Source: Saururus chinensis (Eukaryota; Streptophyta; Magnoliopsida; Piperales; Saururaceae). Taken from it: 64,000 nt of DNA. The notes beneath the pieces were generated by a model. It did not search any database and was not told the origin of the DNA. It saw only the letters and a list, made by a program, of their open reading frames with translations. Below are positions 47,552 to 61,472 of the stretch, one piece after another (the stretch's first letter is position 1; every line of letters begins with the position of its first letter). The stretch covers positions 3,714,501-3,778,500 of the forward strand of contig CP141146.1 of assembly GCA_035235625.1 (NCBI GenBank), written 5' to 3'. The position numbers were made by a program, and so were the translations under genes.

Positions 47552-49799
47552 AAATAAGGTAAATAGACATATAAAATATATAAAAACTATACATATCAAT
47601 ACCCCTAAACCTATAATTTGCTAGTCCTCAAGCAAAACTAAAAACTAAAACAAAAGAAAACAAAACTAACTACCCCACTTTCGCAAGAAATCTCAATTAC
47701 ATTTAGCATATACAACAAGCCTTTAATCTCCTATCTTACACTAGTTGACGAGTTATAATCTCATAAGGGTTTGTAGTAAATCTACTCACAAAATTTAAAA
47801 TTAAATAAAAATAAATAAATAACACAAAAAAATTACAAATCAATTCCTCCAAAACATGTGACTTAATTTAATAAAATCAATCACAAGTAAATGTAATGTT
47901 TAATATAATTTTTATTCTAAAACAATAATTCATTCTGACAACTTTATATAGGTGGTAAGTGCCCATACATTAATAATATTTTTTTTCAAAATATATATTT
48001 CCAAGTAATTATACAATCTCAATCTCATGAATCAAGCAACTCAATATGTCTCATATCCACTTAGCAATTTTAATTTAACACTCTATTGGCATCCATTCAT
48101 TTTCATGATATCATAATAAAGAATTATGTAAAACCTTCCTTGAATAATAAAACAACCTTGATCATCTGACAACTCATTCAGGATATAATAGCAAAATATC
48201 CTCCTAGAATTTTATGCACATCTCATATATAACATATGTAAGGCTTAGCATATTTAAGTTTTCTATAAGATCCATGTAATAAGTGTTATACCAGTGACTC
48301 CCAATCTAGTTGGCTTAGGGCACTACATGTTAAAGCACCCCTCACGCTTAATAACTTGAACCAAATAGGCTTCAAGGTTTTGCATATCATAAATTAGTCA
48401 AACTCAATCTTTTAACTTGAACACCCTATGCTTAGTGAGGCATGCCGAGTCCCAGTCTAGTCAATAGGGTGACTTTTTTTTTCATTCTTTTTTTACTCAA
48501 TTTTTTCTCTTTTTTTTTCTTCCTTGAGCACATTATACAATTAATCTTAATTGTGATGACAGGAAATCTAGACTATTCTACAAAACAAAAATAGTCAAGC
48601 CCAAAACTCTATTATGATAACTTAAATACTATTAGATCATAACAAAGTTTTACTCTTATAAAAAAATAATTACTTATATTTAATGATATCGACCAAGATG
48701 TAAGACCATAATCAAGGGATTGAATTCTCACTTAGACAAATATCTTTGTAGTTTTTTAAAATAAGAGCACAATAAACCAATATGATGTAATCATAATTCA
48801 AAATTATTAAATCTGTTAAGTTATATAAGCAATATTCTAAACAATCTAATATCATTAAATAAAGTCACATATCTAAAAGAAGCATCAATGTAAATAAAAT
48901 CTATTACTTTTTTCCATTTAAAAAAAAACCAAAACTAAAACACATATTCTAAAATAAAAATAAAAAACTCTTTTTACACCCCCAAACTTAAACTAAACAT
49001 TGTTCTCAATGTATAAAAGAAAATAAATACAATGCTTAAGATAAGTATAGGGGAAAAAGAAAAGATAGTACCTCTGTTAACGTGCTCATGTACATAGCTA
49101 TCAAAAGAAAAATGGTAAATAAAGCACGAGCATAATCACATAAGGGTAAATCATTAATGAATCATATAAGCACACCCTAATAATGATTAGAACAGTCAAC
49201 AAAAATAAAAAAAACTAAAAACTTACTAAATAAAATATTTAAAATATAATATATCTCACATAATTAAAAACAATACTAGATGGACTAAGAACAAATACGA
49301 AAAATGAAGTTTAATTTCACATAATCCTTTTAACCTTGCACACTGCTCTCGTCATAACGAAGAAGAATATTTGAAGTATCAATAATAAATACAAAGGTTT
49401 TTTTTTGCCCAATTCAGAAGCAAGGAAGAAGCAATTTTGTAAATTATGGTCATTCTCAAGCATATATTCCAAATGATCGGGAAAGAAGAACAATAAAGTA
49501 AGAGAATCGGCATTTAATTGTGTCTATCTATTGCAAATTAATTGAATAAAGTCCTTATAGGTGGAAGAATGCGGAAGTCGTATAGTAATATTATGTTTGT
49601 CATAATGGCAACAGAAAAGAAGGAAATAATCCATTCACCTACAAAAAAGAGAATACAATTTATAAGTTATGTTAAAAAAATTAATCTTTTTACAAAAAGA
49701 TCAAAGTGATTTTATCATGTGAGTGTAAATGCACTTTAAGCAATAGAGATAGCAAGTTCAACAATTATCAACGATATCTATAATAAATTCATAATGGTT
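47552..49799. other. Old retroelement-like non-coding sequence
   Basis: This AT-rich stretch has phrases often found in untranslated internal regions of plant gypsy elements (near 47600 'aatttgctagtcctcaagca', near 48300-48470 a 'gactcccaatctagttgg' / 'cgagtcccagtctagtcaa' pair, near 48975 'cccccaaacttaaactaaac'). No coding domain is visible. Family B copy 2 may have landed in it. The assignment rests on resemblance only. Confidence 0.3.
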
Positions 49800-49807
49800 G
49801 TCGTTAT

Positions 49808-50505
49808 CATGGAAGGTCGTGGAGATTGATACGGGTACAGGGGGCGATACGCCCCCCGCACTAAATATCGATACGCATCGGTTATATCGGCCATACTGTA
49901 TCGATATGGCCGATACGTATTGATACTCTATTTTAAAAATATTTTTTAAATTTTAAAAATAAAAAAAAATTAAACAAAAATTTGCATTTTTTTCTTAAAA
50001 ACAAAAACACAATCCAAACCTAACTTCTTTGAAATTTCAAGTTTTTATTATATTAAAAATAATATTTTTAAAGGTATATGAGATCAATACGAGTAGGTCC
50101 ATGCAATTTACATAATTATTTTTTTACATATAGTGCTCCACAAATATATATTTATTTAAGCATATAACTTAGACTCATATTAAGCATATTATTTATTTTT
50201 AAAATAAACTAATTTTAGAGCATTTAATATGAGAAAGAATGAGCAATAATTTGTATGGGACGAAGAGCATAATAATGTATGGTTCTAAATAAACTATTTT
50301 TAAAATACTCGTATTGGTTGATATGGTATTATACAGTCTATTATGCTATAAAATAAGTATTATAATGATATAATATTAGTTATAATATTTTTTAATATTT
50401 ATAAAAGGGTTTATGCCCGTTTTGACGTGTACCAAGCATATCATCGACACGTACGTGTATTCATGATCATCGATACTATCATCTGTATTGATACTGCCTT
50501 CCATG
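49808..50505. mobile_element. hAT-type MITE (698 bp)
   Basis: The inverted ends are CATGGAAGGTCG and, on the other strand, CATGGAAGGCAG, followed by ATTGATAC-type subterminal repeats (many GATACG / CGATA motifs at 49828-49925 and 50430-50500). The 8-bp flanks are GTCGTTAT (49800-49807) and GTTGTTAT (50506-50513), with one mismatch. CA...TG ends and an 8-bp duplication fit hAT. The interior is AT-rich and non-coding. Confidence 0.75.
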
Positions 50506-50513
50506 GTTGTTAT

Positions 50514-52249
50514 AATGCATTATTACTTGCTGAGACAGACCCAAGTCACCCGACCACCTACACTTCTTGGAATGTCTAAGCCAAACCCATGTTTTTTTTC
50601 TTTTTTTGGTTGTAGGTCAAACCCATGGTTGCTTACATGAGAAGAACAAACCATTGTCAAGGTAGATTTATGGAGTTCATATGTGAGTTTTACAAATTAC
50701 AAAGAATTTACAACTTTTTTTGGGGTACAGAAGAATTTACAACTTCCAATGACTAATTTGAGTGGCTTCATATTTCTCACTTGATTTACCTAAGTGTGTT
50801 TAAGAAATATCTTTATGTTTTTATACCATTCTCTTGTGGTCACTTGGTGTTTGACTTAAACAAGTCAAAAAGGCACCATAAGATATGCAAACAAACTGCT
50901 TAGAATTATCTTATTCTTACTTTTTCATTTTCCTCTAGTGAAAATTAAGTAATGCAAGTTTTTTATCAAGTTTTTTATCATCAAAGTAGGGGAAATGCAA
51001 TTCATCAAACTAGGAAAGGACTAGAAATTGCAATACCCAGTCCATTGGATTGATGTCACCTTTAAGCCTAGTAGGAACTACAGTGTGCCTAGGATATTTA
51101 TGCACGAGATAATACCATTGCAGTTGATGTTATCCACTTTTTTTTTTGCTAAAGGAGGTGATGTTATCCACTTGCCAAATGGATGAGGTTGGATATATGG
51201 GATGAGAAATCCAAGGAGTTTAGTTGAGATCTCAAGTCTAGAACATGAAAGTAGCAATTGGACCTAAAAATTAACGCTTGTTGAAAGTGAAGGGAAAATC
51301 TTTTACTTGTATATGGTCCCAACAACATCTTGTAAACAATCAATGATGCACACGTTCATTTTATCTTGTAAACATAAAATTTACATATGTGTACAAGTGC
51401 AAAATGATAAGTAATGAATCTATCACTGAAAGAGGTCATATGCGAAAAAGAAAGAGCTATCAAGTTTAAACCTAGAATAACCGATCAAAAATGTTTAAAC
51501 CTCGAATGACACAAATTACTAGTACTAATTAGTTGTCAAAGCTCATGTTCATGATTCATGTAATAACAATCATATTTAAAAACAAATTCTTGAATACAAA
51601 AATATATTAAATTTTTTAAAAAATAACATAAAGCAGCAAGGCATCAGTGACTGACCTTCAAAGCAATCAAATCAAACAACGAAAAGGCTCCAACAACTTA
51701 AATCATCCCAAAACAAGCTTCAACAAGCATATCAATACAAACGATCTATGAAGAGCAAGCAAAAACATCAAAAAGTATATACTTTCATTATCAGACTCCA
51801 ATCTCATTTTACTTTGTAAAATGGTTGACAAGAAGCATAATAAAGAAACAACATTTCGACAATTTTAGCTTCTGCGTTGCCGAACTTGGCAACCAAATTC
51901 TTTGGCCGGAGGAAAATGGGAACTCGTCTTTTCTTATCCTCCACTCAGCCAAGTCCACGATGCCCGCCTCTACGTAGTGCTCGATTGCTAGACCACCCAA
52001 AAGGCTAAAAAGGGGCAGTGCTTCCCTATTCCGAAGGCAAATACATAAGAGAGATGTGACGCTTCCCTATTTATTCGACAGATGTATAACAAAAGAAAAG
52101 GGTAATTTAAGTATAAATAAAATAATACTTACTTAATTATAGTTATCTAAAAGTATAAAATTTATTATAAGTATTATTTAATTAAAATTTTATCTCATTA
52201 AGTAATATAAAATTAAGTTAAATTTAATGATGCTATGTCAAATTTTTTC
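50514..52249. other. AT-rich spacer, no gene seen
   Basis: No recognised ORF or repeat. A 63-codon minus-strand frame at 51809-52000 is not assignable. The sequence immediately before 52250 is AT-rich and unrelated to the oleosin promoter at 16230-16410. Confidence 0.5.
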
Positions 52250-53479
52250 TAATTGATGGAGCGCCGCCCCTTCGACGCCGATCGAAGCCCCCAGCAGCCG
52301 GCCTCCTACCAGGCGGTGAAGGTGGCGATGGCTGTAGCCGTCGGCACATCGCTTCTGGTGCTGTCGGCCTGACCCTGGTAGGGACCGTGATTGGGCTTAC
52401 TGTGGCGACGCCACTGCTGGTCATCTTCAACCCGGTGATCGTGCCGGCGGGGATCACCCTTTTACTGTTGATGCCCGGGTTTCTGTCGTCCGGGGGGCTC
52501 GGGATGGCGGCACTGTCCGTGCTGGGGTGGATGTATCAGTACGTGACGGGGAAGCAGCCGGTGGGGGCTGAACAGCTGGACCAGGCCAGGTTGACCCTGG
52601 CCGGAAAGGCCCGGGACATCAAGGAGCACTATGGACCTGGTCACCATGTTGGCGGAGCCCAAGCCTCCTGAAGCTTTGCTCTTGCTTATTTAGGGCCAGG
52701 GTACCATGGGCTTCAGCTTACTATGATCGTCTGGACCCAATTGGCGTGTCATTCGTTCACGTTGAATCATCTTTTTATTTTTTTGTTTAGTTGACTGGAG
52801 TTTTTTTGTTTGTCCGTCCTCTTCCATGTGTAGGCTCTTGAGGTGTTCTCATGTTGTTCTGTTGCATGCTTCGGCTGTTTGAAATTTTCAGTGTTGAAAT
52901 GATCGATCGTGTTGCATGTCTCCTGTATTTATTAATTTTCATCTCAAGTCCAGGAAATTAAGACAGATTAGACCGTATTAATCCTGGTCTTTTGCTAGTG
53001 TTCTTCATTCTCGTGTCTGAAGGGGAAATAATTAACAAATCATGAGGAAAGTAATGTACGAAGTGAGAGACGAGAGAGCACCTGCCCTGGAAAAGATATC
53101 ATGTAAGAAGAGAGCGTTACTGCAGCAGGTGGATAATGACTATGAGCCAGATGTTAGTCTCTAATGTTCTAGTTTTCCTAATTTGGTTAAGTAAGTTGGA
53201 TTGTAGTTCGTGATTAAATTCTGTGTTTATCTTGGGTATAATATACAAGTTTTGCCACATATGTACTAGAAGAACATTTATGTATGTATTTATATTGAAA
53301 ACTTCTATATGGATCTAAGTTTATAAAACGCAGATTAGACAGCATATATTTCTATCCGTTTTGGGATGTAGCTAGCGTTGTGAATTCGTCTACCTTCGGG
53401 GGACTTCAATGTTCGTCCCAAAAAGATAGAAAAATAAAAGAAGCCTCCATTTTAGTGACCAATATAGGCTTTTCCGGAT
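52250..53479 (+). repeat. Inverted copy of the oleosin segment 15019-16222
   Basis: Homology begins at TAATTGATGG (about 52250), runs through the coding region and about 800 bp of 3' flank, and ends near 53479 after GCCTCCATTTTAGTGACCAA and TATAGGCTTTTCC. The two copies lie about 36 kb apart in opposite orientation. Confidence 0.85.
52256..52671 (+). pseudogene. Oleosin pseudogene (frameshift, no promoter)
   Basis: The start ATG is at 52256 and the reading frame matches the intact gene for 38 codons. One C is missing in GCCCTG, so a TGA appears at codon 39 (52370-52372). After the shift the rest (from 52387) is open to the stop at 52669-52671 and ends in the same HHVGGAQAS. The proline knot serine is replaced by asparagine (IFNPV for IFSPV). 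Upstream homology ends 6 bp before the ATG, so the TATA, G-box and RY motifs of the other gene are absent. It was probably never expressed after duplication. Confidence 0.93.
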
Positions 53480-53482
53480 CCC

Positions 53483-53677
53483 GGGGTATTAATGCGATTT
53501 CTGCTGCTCAATCCAGCGTAGCGCATGAGATTGCCCATGCTGGCGCCCTTCCGAATCGAACCACCCGTCAGGCTGATGCCGAACACGGTTCGGGCACGTC
53601 CTCGAGTTGTGCCCAATGTTGCTGCAGTGTGAGTACCGCCACGTCATTCTTATCGGCCCGAAATTGACAAAATTCAA
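53483..53677 (-). pseudogene. MYBS3-like MYB zinc-knuckle exon fragment
   Basis: The minus strand encodes SHCSNIGHNSRTCPNR, the CCHC zinc knuckle found at the N-terminus of plant 1R-MYB factors of the MYBS3/KUA1 type. In a shifted frame it continues as SIRKGASMGNLMRYAGLSS, the conserved segment after the knuckle. The first cysteine of the usual RRCSHC is tyrosine (WRYSHC) and a one-base shift separates the two halves. The SHAQKY-type MYB repeat is not seen nearby. The fragment abuts the edge of the oleosin duplication. Confidence 0.75.
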
Positions 53678-53699
53678 AGCCCTGCCGCTGCACCCCCAA

Positions 53700-54162
53700 A
53701 ACTGCAGCTGAGGGGAAATCCGCCGATCAAAGCCTCGAGCCCTCCCGCAGAGGAAATAAGTCCGAGGTGAGGCGGAGGAGGATCCAGGAGGGTTTTGAGA
53801 GTTGGAGGAATTAAGAGGTGCGGAGCGGCATTAAGAACGCGGTGGCCAAGGCGAGGGAGGTGGGCGGTGGGGCTATCGGGAAATGAAATGGGAATGAGGT
53901 CTAGGGTTAGTTTGGGAATAACATAAATAGCAAAAGATGGGAGATGCGCCGATATGGGTTCTTCATTGGCATAACTCTTGGGCTAAAAGCTTCTAATCGC
54001 TGAAAAAATATTAGGTACGGATAAGGTACTAATGTGGTAATGCCTATCACCAATCAAAAATTGACTTGTTCATGCGTTTTTCGGTTAACTTTTTAAAAAT
54101 AACCTACTTAATAGAAAATATGGTAATATTTTAAATCCTGATTGATGATAGACATGTCACAT
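53700..54162. other. Spacer, no gene seen
   Basis: GC-rich to 53890 (possible 5' leader of the MYB fragment on the minus strand), then ordinary AT-rich sequence up to the CACTA element. Confidence 0.4.
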
Positions 54163-54165
54163 TGG

Positions 54166-54880
54166 CACTACAACAAAAAGACCCTTTTGAAATATATTTT
54201 TTTTACAACAAACAATAATTTGTTGCAAATAGAATTATTTTTGCGACAAATGTAAAATTCGTTGCAAATATACTATACATTGGCGAAATGTGACTTCTTT
54301 TGCGACAAATAAGTGCTTTTGTCCCTAAAAGTAAAGTTGTTTGCGACACATTGTTAATTTTGTCGCAAATATGGTTACATTTTTGTAACAAATAATATTT
54401 TATAGAAAAAATATAACACTTTTTGCAACAACAATTAATATTGTTGCAAATGGTTTATTTTTTTATGTTAATAATTTTTTTCTATATGTTTTTGTGACAA
54501 CTTTAAGTAGTTATCACAAAAGTACAACAAACAAAACATTTTGCTACAAATGAATATTTGTCCCTAAAAGTTATATTTTGGGACAAATGTTAAAATTCAT
54601 CCAAAAAAATTTTACTTTGAAAATAAGAGACCATTTGCAACAACAAGCTTAAATTGTTGCAAATACCAGCTAAGTGTTTAAGATGAGTGAGTAGTTTTAT
54701 GACAAATTGTAATGGTTTTTGTAACCAAATTTAAAATATGTCCTAAATAGACTTCATTTTATTTCATTTAAGAGAATTTAAGAAATTTCTTGCAATAAAA
54801 TGCACACATATTATTTGCAACAAGTTGGCTAGTTTGTGGTAAATAATATTTTTTACCACAAATTTTAAAACTCATCGAAA
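54166..54880 (+). repeat. Left terminal and subterminal repeats of the CACTA element
   Basis: The 13-bp terminus is followed by more than ten motifs related to TTTGCGACAAAT / GTTGCAAAT in both orientations. In CACTA elements such motifs are the transposase (TNPA) binding sites. Confidence 0.8.
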
Positions 54881-57032
<2,152 letters not shown>

Positions 57033-57289
57033 CCTTTTGCACAGTAAATTTTGCTTTTTTACAAAACAAATTGCTCGTACAAGTGTCTGCGGTATGATTT
57101 TTCTTCCAAGTATGTTTAGCGTTCCTTGGTAATAGTTCATGATTAACTTGTATTAAACTTCCATATATATTTGGTCAATTCTGTTAATGCAAGTGCATCT
57201 ACTTTGCCCCTCCATATCAGACCGTACGCATGTTCATTGAAAGATTGAAGATTTACTTTTTTGTCTGAACTTTTTAATTTTTTTTGGTT

Positions 57290-57660
57290 GCTTTAATGTT
57301 GAATCTGATTACCAGGACCTTGTCGAGCAACATTTCGTCATACAAGGTAAACCTTATGTTTCCAGCCATCAACATTGTTATAATAGTTTTAATCATGGGT
57401 GAATCATTGTTGCTAAGTAGGAAACTTCATGTTGGGCAAGCTTTAAGTCTTTGGAACAGAAAACACGTTTCTGCTTTGCATATCTATCAACTATCATGTT
57501 TATGCTTTAGACCGGGAAAGTTCTTTCCTAATACCTGATATTTTGTGAAGGGGTCTTCAGATGAGTTCATCGATGCAAATATTCAACTTACCTTGGCTGT
57601 TGTTAGGAAACTTCAAGAGAAGAAGGGGATTAAGTCCTGCATTGTGTGTTTCTAGCCACC
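57290..57660 (+). other. Unassigned exon-like sequence in the CACTA element
   Basis: Two stretches look coding: about 57305-57350 (QDLVEQHFVIQGKPYVSS) and about 57558-57652 ([20 protein letters not shown] then [11 protein letters not shown], then a stop). I recognise neither family. They do not match BSK or NDC1 and may come from a third host gene. Confidence 0.35.
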
Positions 57661-58219
57661 AGAAGTGCCATCAAATTGTATCTGAAACTAATTAGGGAGG
57701 GGGCAGAACCAACAAACAATTGGCGATTGTTCCTTTTCTTTTTGGGGCTTTTAGCATGTCTAATTAGAAGAGGTTACTTATCTTTATCTACATCTTAAAA
57801 GCTTCATTGTGAAACGCTACTCTTATCCACACAGGTAGAATTTATTTAGCTTTCTATCATTGTTTTATAATTTCTTTATCTGTACTTTAGCTTTCTGTCC
57901 TTGTTTTAGAATTTATTTAGGACCAATGTGAGTTTCGTGCTTAAGTTTTACGTGGTGTGATTCTCCGGAGCTGCATGGCGAAGTTGCAGCAGGCACAGCA
58001 TAAATGTATGATATATACCGCGATTTGGGGCAGAAGAGAAAAGATGGGAAAGGGTGATGGGCGGTTAGAAGGCAGTCGGTGACATTTATGATTGCGAAGG
58101 TGGTGGCCATGTTGGCTAACTTCTAGCAGAGCCACCTTCCTCTTCTACACTACAACTAACAGTTCACACATATCTTAATTGCTCATTTGGCATTAATATG
58201 TATCCATTTAATGCAAAAG

Positions 58220-59492
58220 GTTAAAGATAAGCTGAACAAGTTAGAGCGTGGAAAGTTTGGAACGGACTCCTCTCTGATACGTCTGGCTGTGGTCGGGTGT
58301 AGCTACTCTGGTGTAGAGTTAGCTGACACACTATCTGAGAGACTGCAGGGAAAAGGAATGGTTCAAGCAATTAATATTTACACTACGATCTGTCCAGCAG
58401 CTCCCCTGGAAGTATAGAAGCTGCCTTGAAGGTAAGATGATCCTGTGGGAATCCTATAATGTGATATAAGTTTGATGCTTAGTTAATTAATTGAGATAGC
58501 CATAATGTCTGACAGTTGCTTGTTTCCTTAACTGTTTTGTAATTAAGTTTCTGAATATATGTTAAAGCCCTTCAGTGATATGAAATGACTCCCATACTTG
58601 TGTAAGTGCAGTGTTGAAAACTAATAGCAACACTATTGCTGATGGTATCTATTTTTTGTGAGATGTGCCACAAATCTACAGTTTATATTCACTTTCTTGT
58701 CATACTGCTTTTGCTGCTTTAAGAATGTCTTATGTGAGGGTTGCCAACTTCTTTTTGACGTTTAATATTTAGATTTTAAGATGATATTGCTTACTGAACG
58801 GTGTCAAAATTCTCAAATGTTCTTAATCACTTTTATGCCTATGTTGTCTCTCCTTTTTTCGAGTGAGTGGTGCAAGAGTGCCTTTTGTTTTGACATGTCA
58901 ATAGTTTATATGTAGTTTTGTCCGTATTAAATGAGAAAATGTTATCTGTTGGGTTCTGCAATCAAGGAATGCTCAGCTTCTCTTGGGCTATCTTGTTCGA
59001 TGCATACGAAAGTCTCATTAACCCGAATTGTCAGACGAAAGGAAGGTCCAAGAGAAGATAATCGTGGAACTTCAACCTGCTGAGAGGGGGTTGCAAGCTC
59101 AAAATTTGCAGGTGGATATAGTTCTATGGACAGTTGGTTCTAAACCTCTCATCCCATCACTGGAGCCAGATAACCGGCCTTTCATGTTTCCTTTTAATTC
59201 AAGAGGACAGGCAGAAACTATTGAAACTCTCCAAGTGAAAGGCCATCCGAGGATATTTGCTATAGGTGACTCTTCTGCCAAAGAGATTCATCCGGTAGGC
59301 TTCTTCCAGCAAATGCTCAGGTGTAGTGTTTTTATCTGAGGTACAGTGTCGTGTGAATAAATACGATTTCTTGATAAGATTATGATTTCCTATGCATCAT
59401 TTTTAATATTCTCAGGTTGCTTACCAGCAAGCACACTTTGCGAATTGGAATATTTGGGCAGCAATTAATGACCGGCCTCTGTTACCATTCAG
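58220..59492 (+). pseudogene. NDC1 (type II NAD(P)H dehydrogenase C1) fragment
   Basis: Exons are at 58220-58431 (KLERGKFGTDSSLIRLAVVG, then GCSYSGVELADTLSERLQGK, part of the NAD(P)H-binding fold), about 58967-59320 (QLLLGYLVRCIRK; VELQPAERGLQAQ; VDIVLWTVGSKPLIPSLEP; GHPRIFAIGDSSA) and 59416-59492 (VAYQQAHFANWNIWAAINDR). Splice sites GTAAGA (58432) and TTCTCAG (59415) are present. NDC1 is a plastid/mitochondrial quinone oxidoreductase needed for vitamin K1 and plastochromanol metabolism. Defects: a one-base loss in CCCCCTGG near 58413 (frame change before 'GSIEAALK'), a TAA at 59019, and a frame change near 59298 before LPANAQ. The FAD-binding N-terminus and the C-terminus are missing. Confidence 0.88.
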
Positions 59493-59869
59493 GTTAGGAC
59501 AAAGGGATTACTGTTCAACTTATATTTTAGTAGTCAAGCAATTCGCTAGTACGATATCAGTTTCAAAATGGTGCATATGGTTTGCCAGAACCAATCTGTA
59601 ACAATTTATGTTGGCCAACTTGGATTTGAGCCGACAAGGCCATTTTTTGCATACAAATTGCTTTATATAGTATTGACCCTTAAATGACCGGTGGTTGACC
59701 ACTTTACCTAAAAGTTGAAGCTGGTAGTAAAGGTCTTAAGGTAGCATTTGATAACTTGGATTTTTTAAGGTTTTTATTTATTTATTTTTTACCTTCAGCG
59801 CAATGGTCTTGACGTTCATTGAAGGTCGTGTTGACCGTCGTTGAAAACAGTTTCTAGTGGCACAGGCTT
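59493..59869. other. CACTA interior between NDC1 fragment and right terminus
   Basis: No coding recognised. This is probably remaining intron sequence of the NDC1 fragment followed by element sequence. Confidence 0.4.
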
Positions 59870-60499
59870 AACATGTCGCTGATACATAGACTTTTAGCGA
59901 CGGTCTACTATGACAGTCGCTAAAGATTAGGTTTCAGCGATGGCGTTGATGGCCGCTGTTGAAAGTGAGCTCAAGTATAACTTGAATTTTTACTAATTTT
60001 TTTAAATGTATTTTTTTTACAAGAAAATTTTGTTGTAAACTATCAATTTTTTTTTTCAAATTCCAAATGTTTTTGCAACGAACCTTATTTGTCCCAAATA
60101 GTCTTGCATATATATTTTGGGACAAAATAATTTGTCACAAATACTAAAGACAATAAATCAAAAGTAATTTTTTGCAATGGGATGTATTTGTGGCAAATAT
60201 ATTTTCTTGTTTTGAAATAATTAATTATTGTCACAAATACTACATGTTTATAATTCTAAAAATATTTTTTTGCAACAAATTTATTTCGTTTCAAATACAA
60301 AATTATTTTTTAATTTTTATTTTTTTGCGACAATTTTTTAAAGGTTTAATCCACATATAATTAGTATTTTGCAACAAAAAAAATTCCCTTTTGCGACATA
60401 ATATTTTGGCAAATGTATACCTTTTGGGACAAAATTTATTTTGTTGCAAAAATCCCTTTTGGGACGAGCCTTTTGCAAAATGCTAAATTTGTTATAGTG
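59870..60499 (-). repeat. Right terminal and subterminal repeats of the CACTA element
   Basis: TTAGCGACGGTC / GTCGCTAAAG motifs (59890-59930) are followed by many TTTGCAACAAA / TTTGTCACAAAT motifs to the terminal TTTGTTATAGTG. Confidence 0.8.
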
Positions 60500-60502
60500 T
60501 GG

Positions 60503-61440
60503 TACCCTATAGGTATCTAATATTTTTCCCTAATAATGATCATAAATAGAAAGTGTGGGCCCAAAATCCACTGTCCTTGGCATGTGGTGGGTTGATGGTG
60601 TGGGTGGAGATAGGCTCATTGGAAAACGCGGTAGGTGAGGTTCTAGTAGGAAGGCCTAACATGTGGATAATCCCATGTGGCCCTTCCTGCGGTGGCGGAG
60701 GAGACCGGCTTGGCCGGTTGAACCGGGTTTAATTGGAGGCTAACAAACCGGGCCGGTTCATTGAAATCGCCGACCCGGTCATCGGGTTGGACCGGTTCTG
60801 AGAGAAAGGAAAAAAATTTGCATAAGGGAAGATTTGAACTCATTCCGTAGCAAAGCCCATAAAAAGCCTTACCCAATGGGCTAATTGGTTTTTATATAAC
60901 TGTGTCTATATCTAATTTATGTAAACAACTTCTTTATAACGTACCAGAAAAAAATTGCTCATGGCAGGATTCAAACACAGGTCTTAAGTCATGAAACCAT
61001 ATGTGCTTTAACCAATTGCATTAACAAGTATCATGTGTGAGATTTTATACTAAGTATTTTACTTAATCTAATAAATAAAAAAATGGGTCAACTTGGGTTG
61101 ACCCCCAATTGAATCAAGTAAACCTAGCTTGGCGACCAATTCGGGTCAGTTGTCATGCTGGTTTTTAAAGCATTGCTTTGAAGTCATTAAAATATCTTAT
61201 CCTTTTTTTGTTAAAACCATCTTTTTTTAGACGATGCATTGAGTTAAGTTTGAGGATCACGAGTTTTGGTAGCGGGTTGGGATAGTGGGTTGTCCTGAGT
61301 CCTTGGCCAAATTGAATTGGGTTTTTCTCATTGAAGTATTTGTTTAACGGTTTATTTGGATTGGTGTAAACCAGAAGAAATGGAAAGAGAAAGAGAAAGT
61401 GAATCTAGATGACGGTAAAAAATATTTATTTTTTGGTTGC
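60503..61440. other. Spacer with CCGGTT-rich repeat remnants
   Basis: At 60700-60800 there are clustered ACCGGCTTGGCCGGTTGAACC / CCGGGCCGGTTC motifs, and near 61085-61165 related GGTCAACTTGGGTTGACC motifs end in GGTTTTTAAAGCATTG. This resembles the ends of a short non-autonomous transposon, but I could not pair the termini. No gene. Confidence 0.3.
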
Positions 61441-61472
61441 ATAAATGATGTTAGAGAAAATTAATAGTGACA

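Noticed and set aside
52256-52671. Second functional oleosin
   Set aside because: There is a stop at codon 39, a changed proline knot and no promoter homology.
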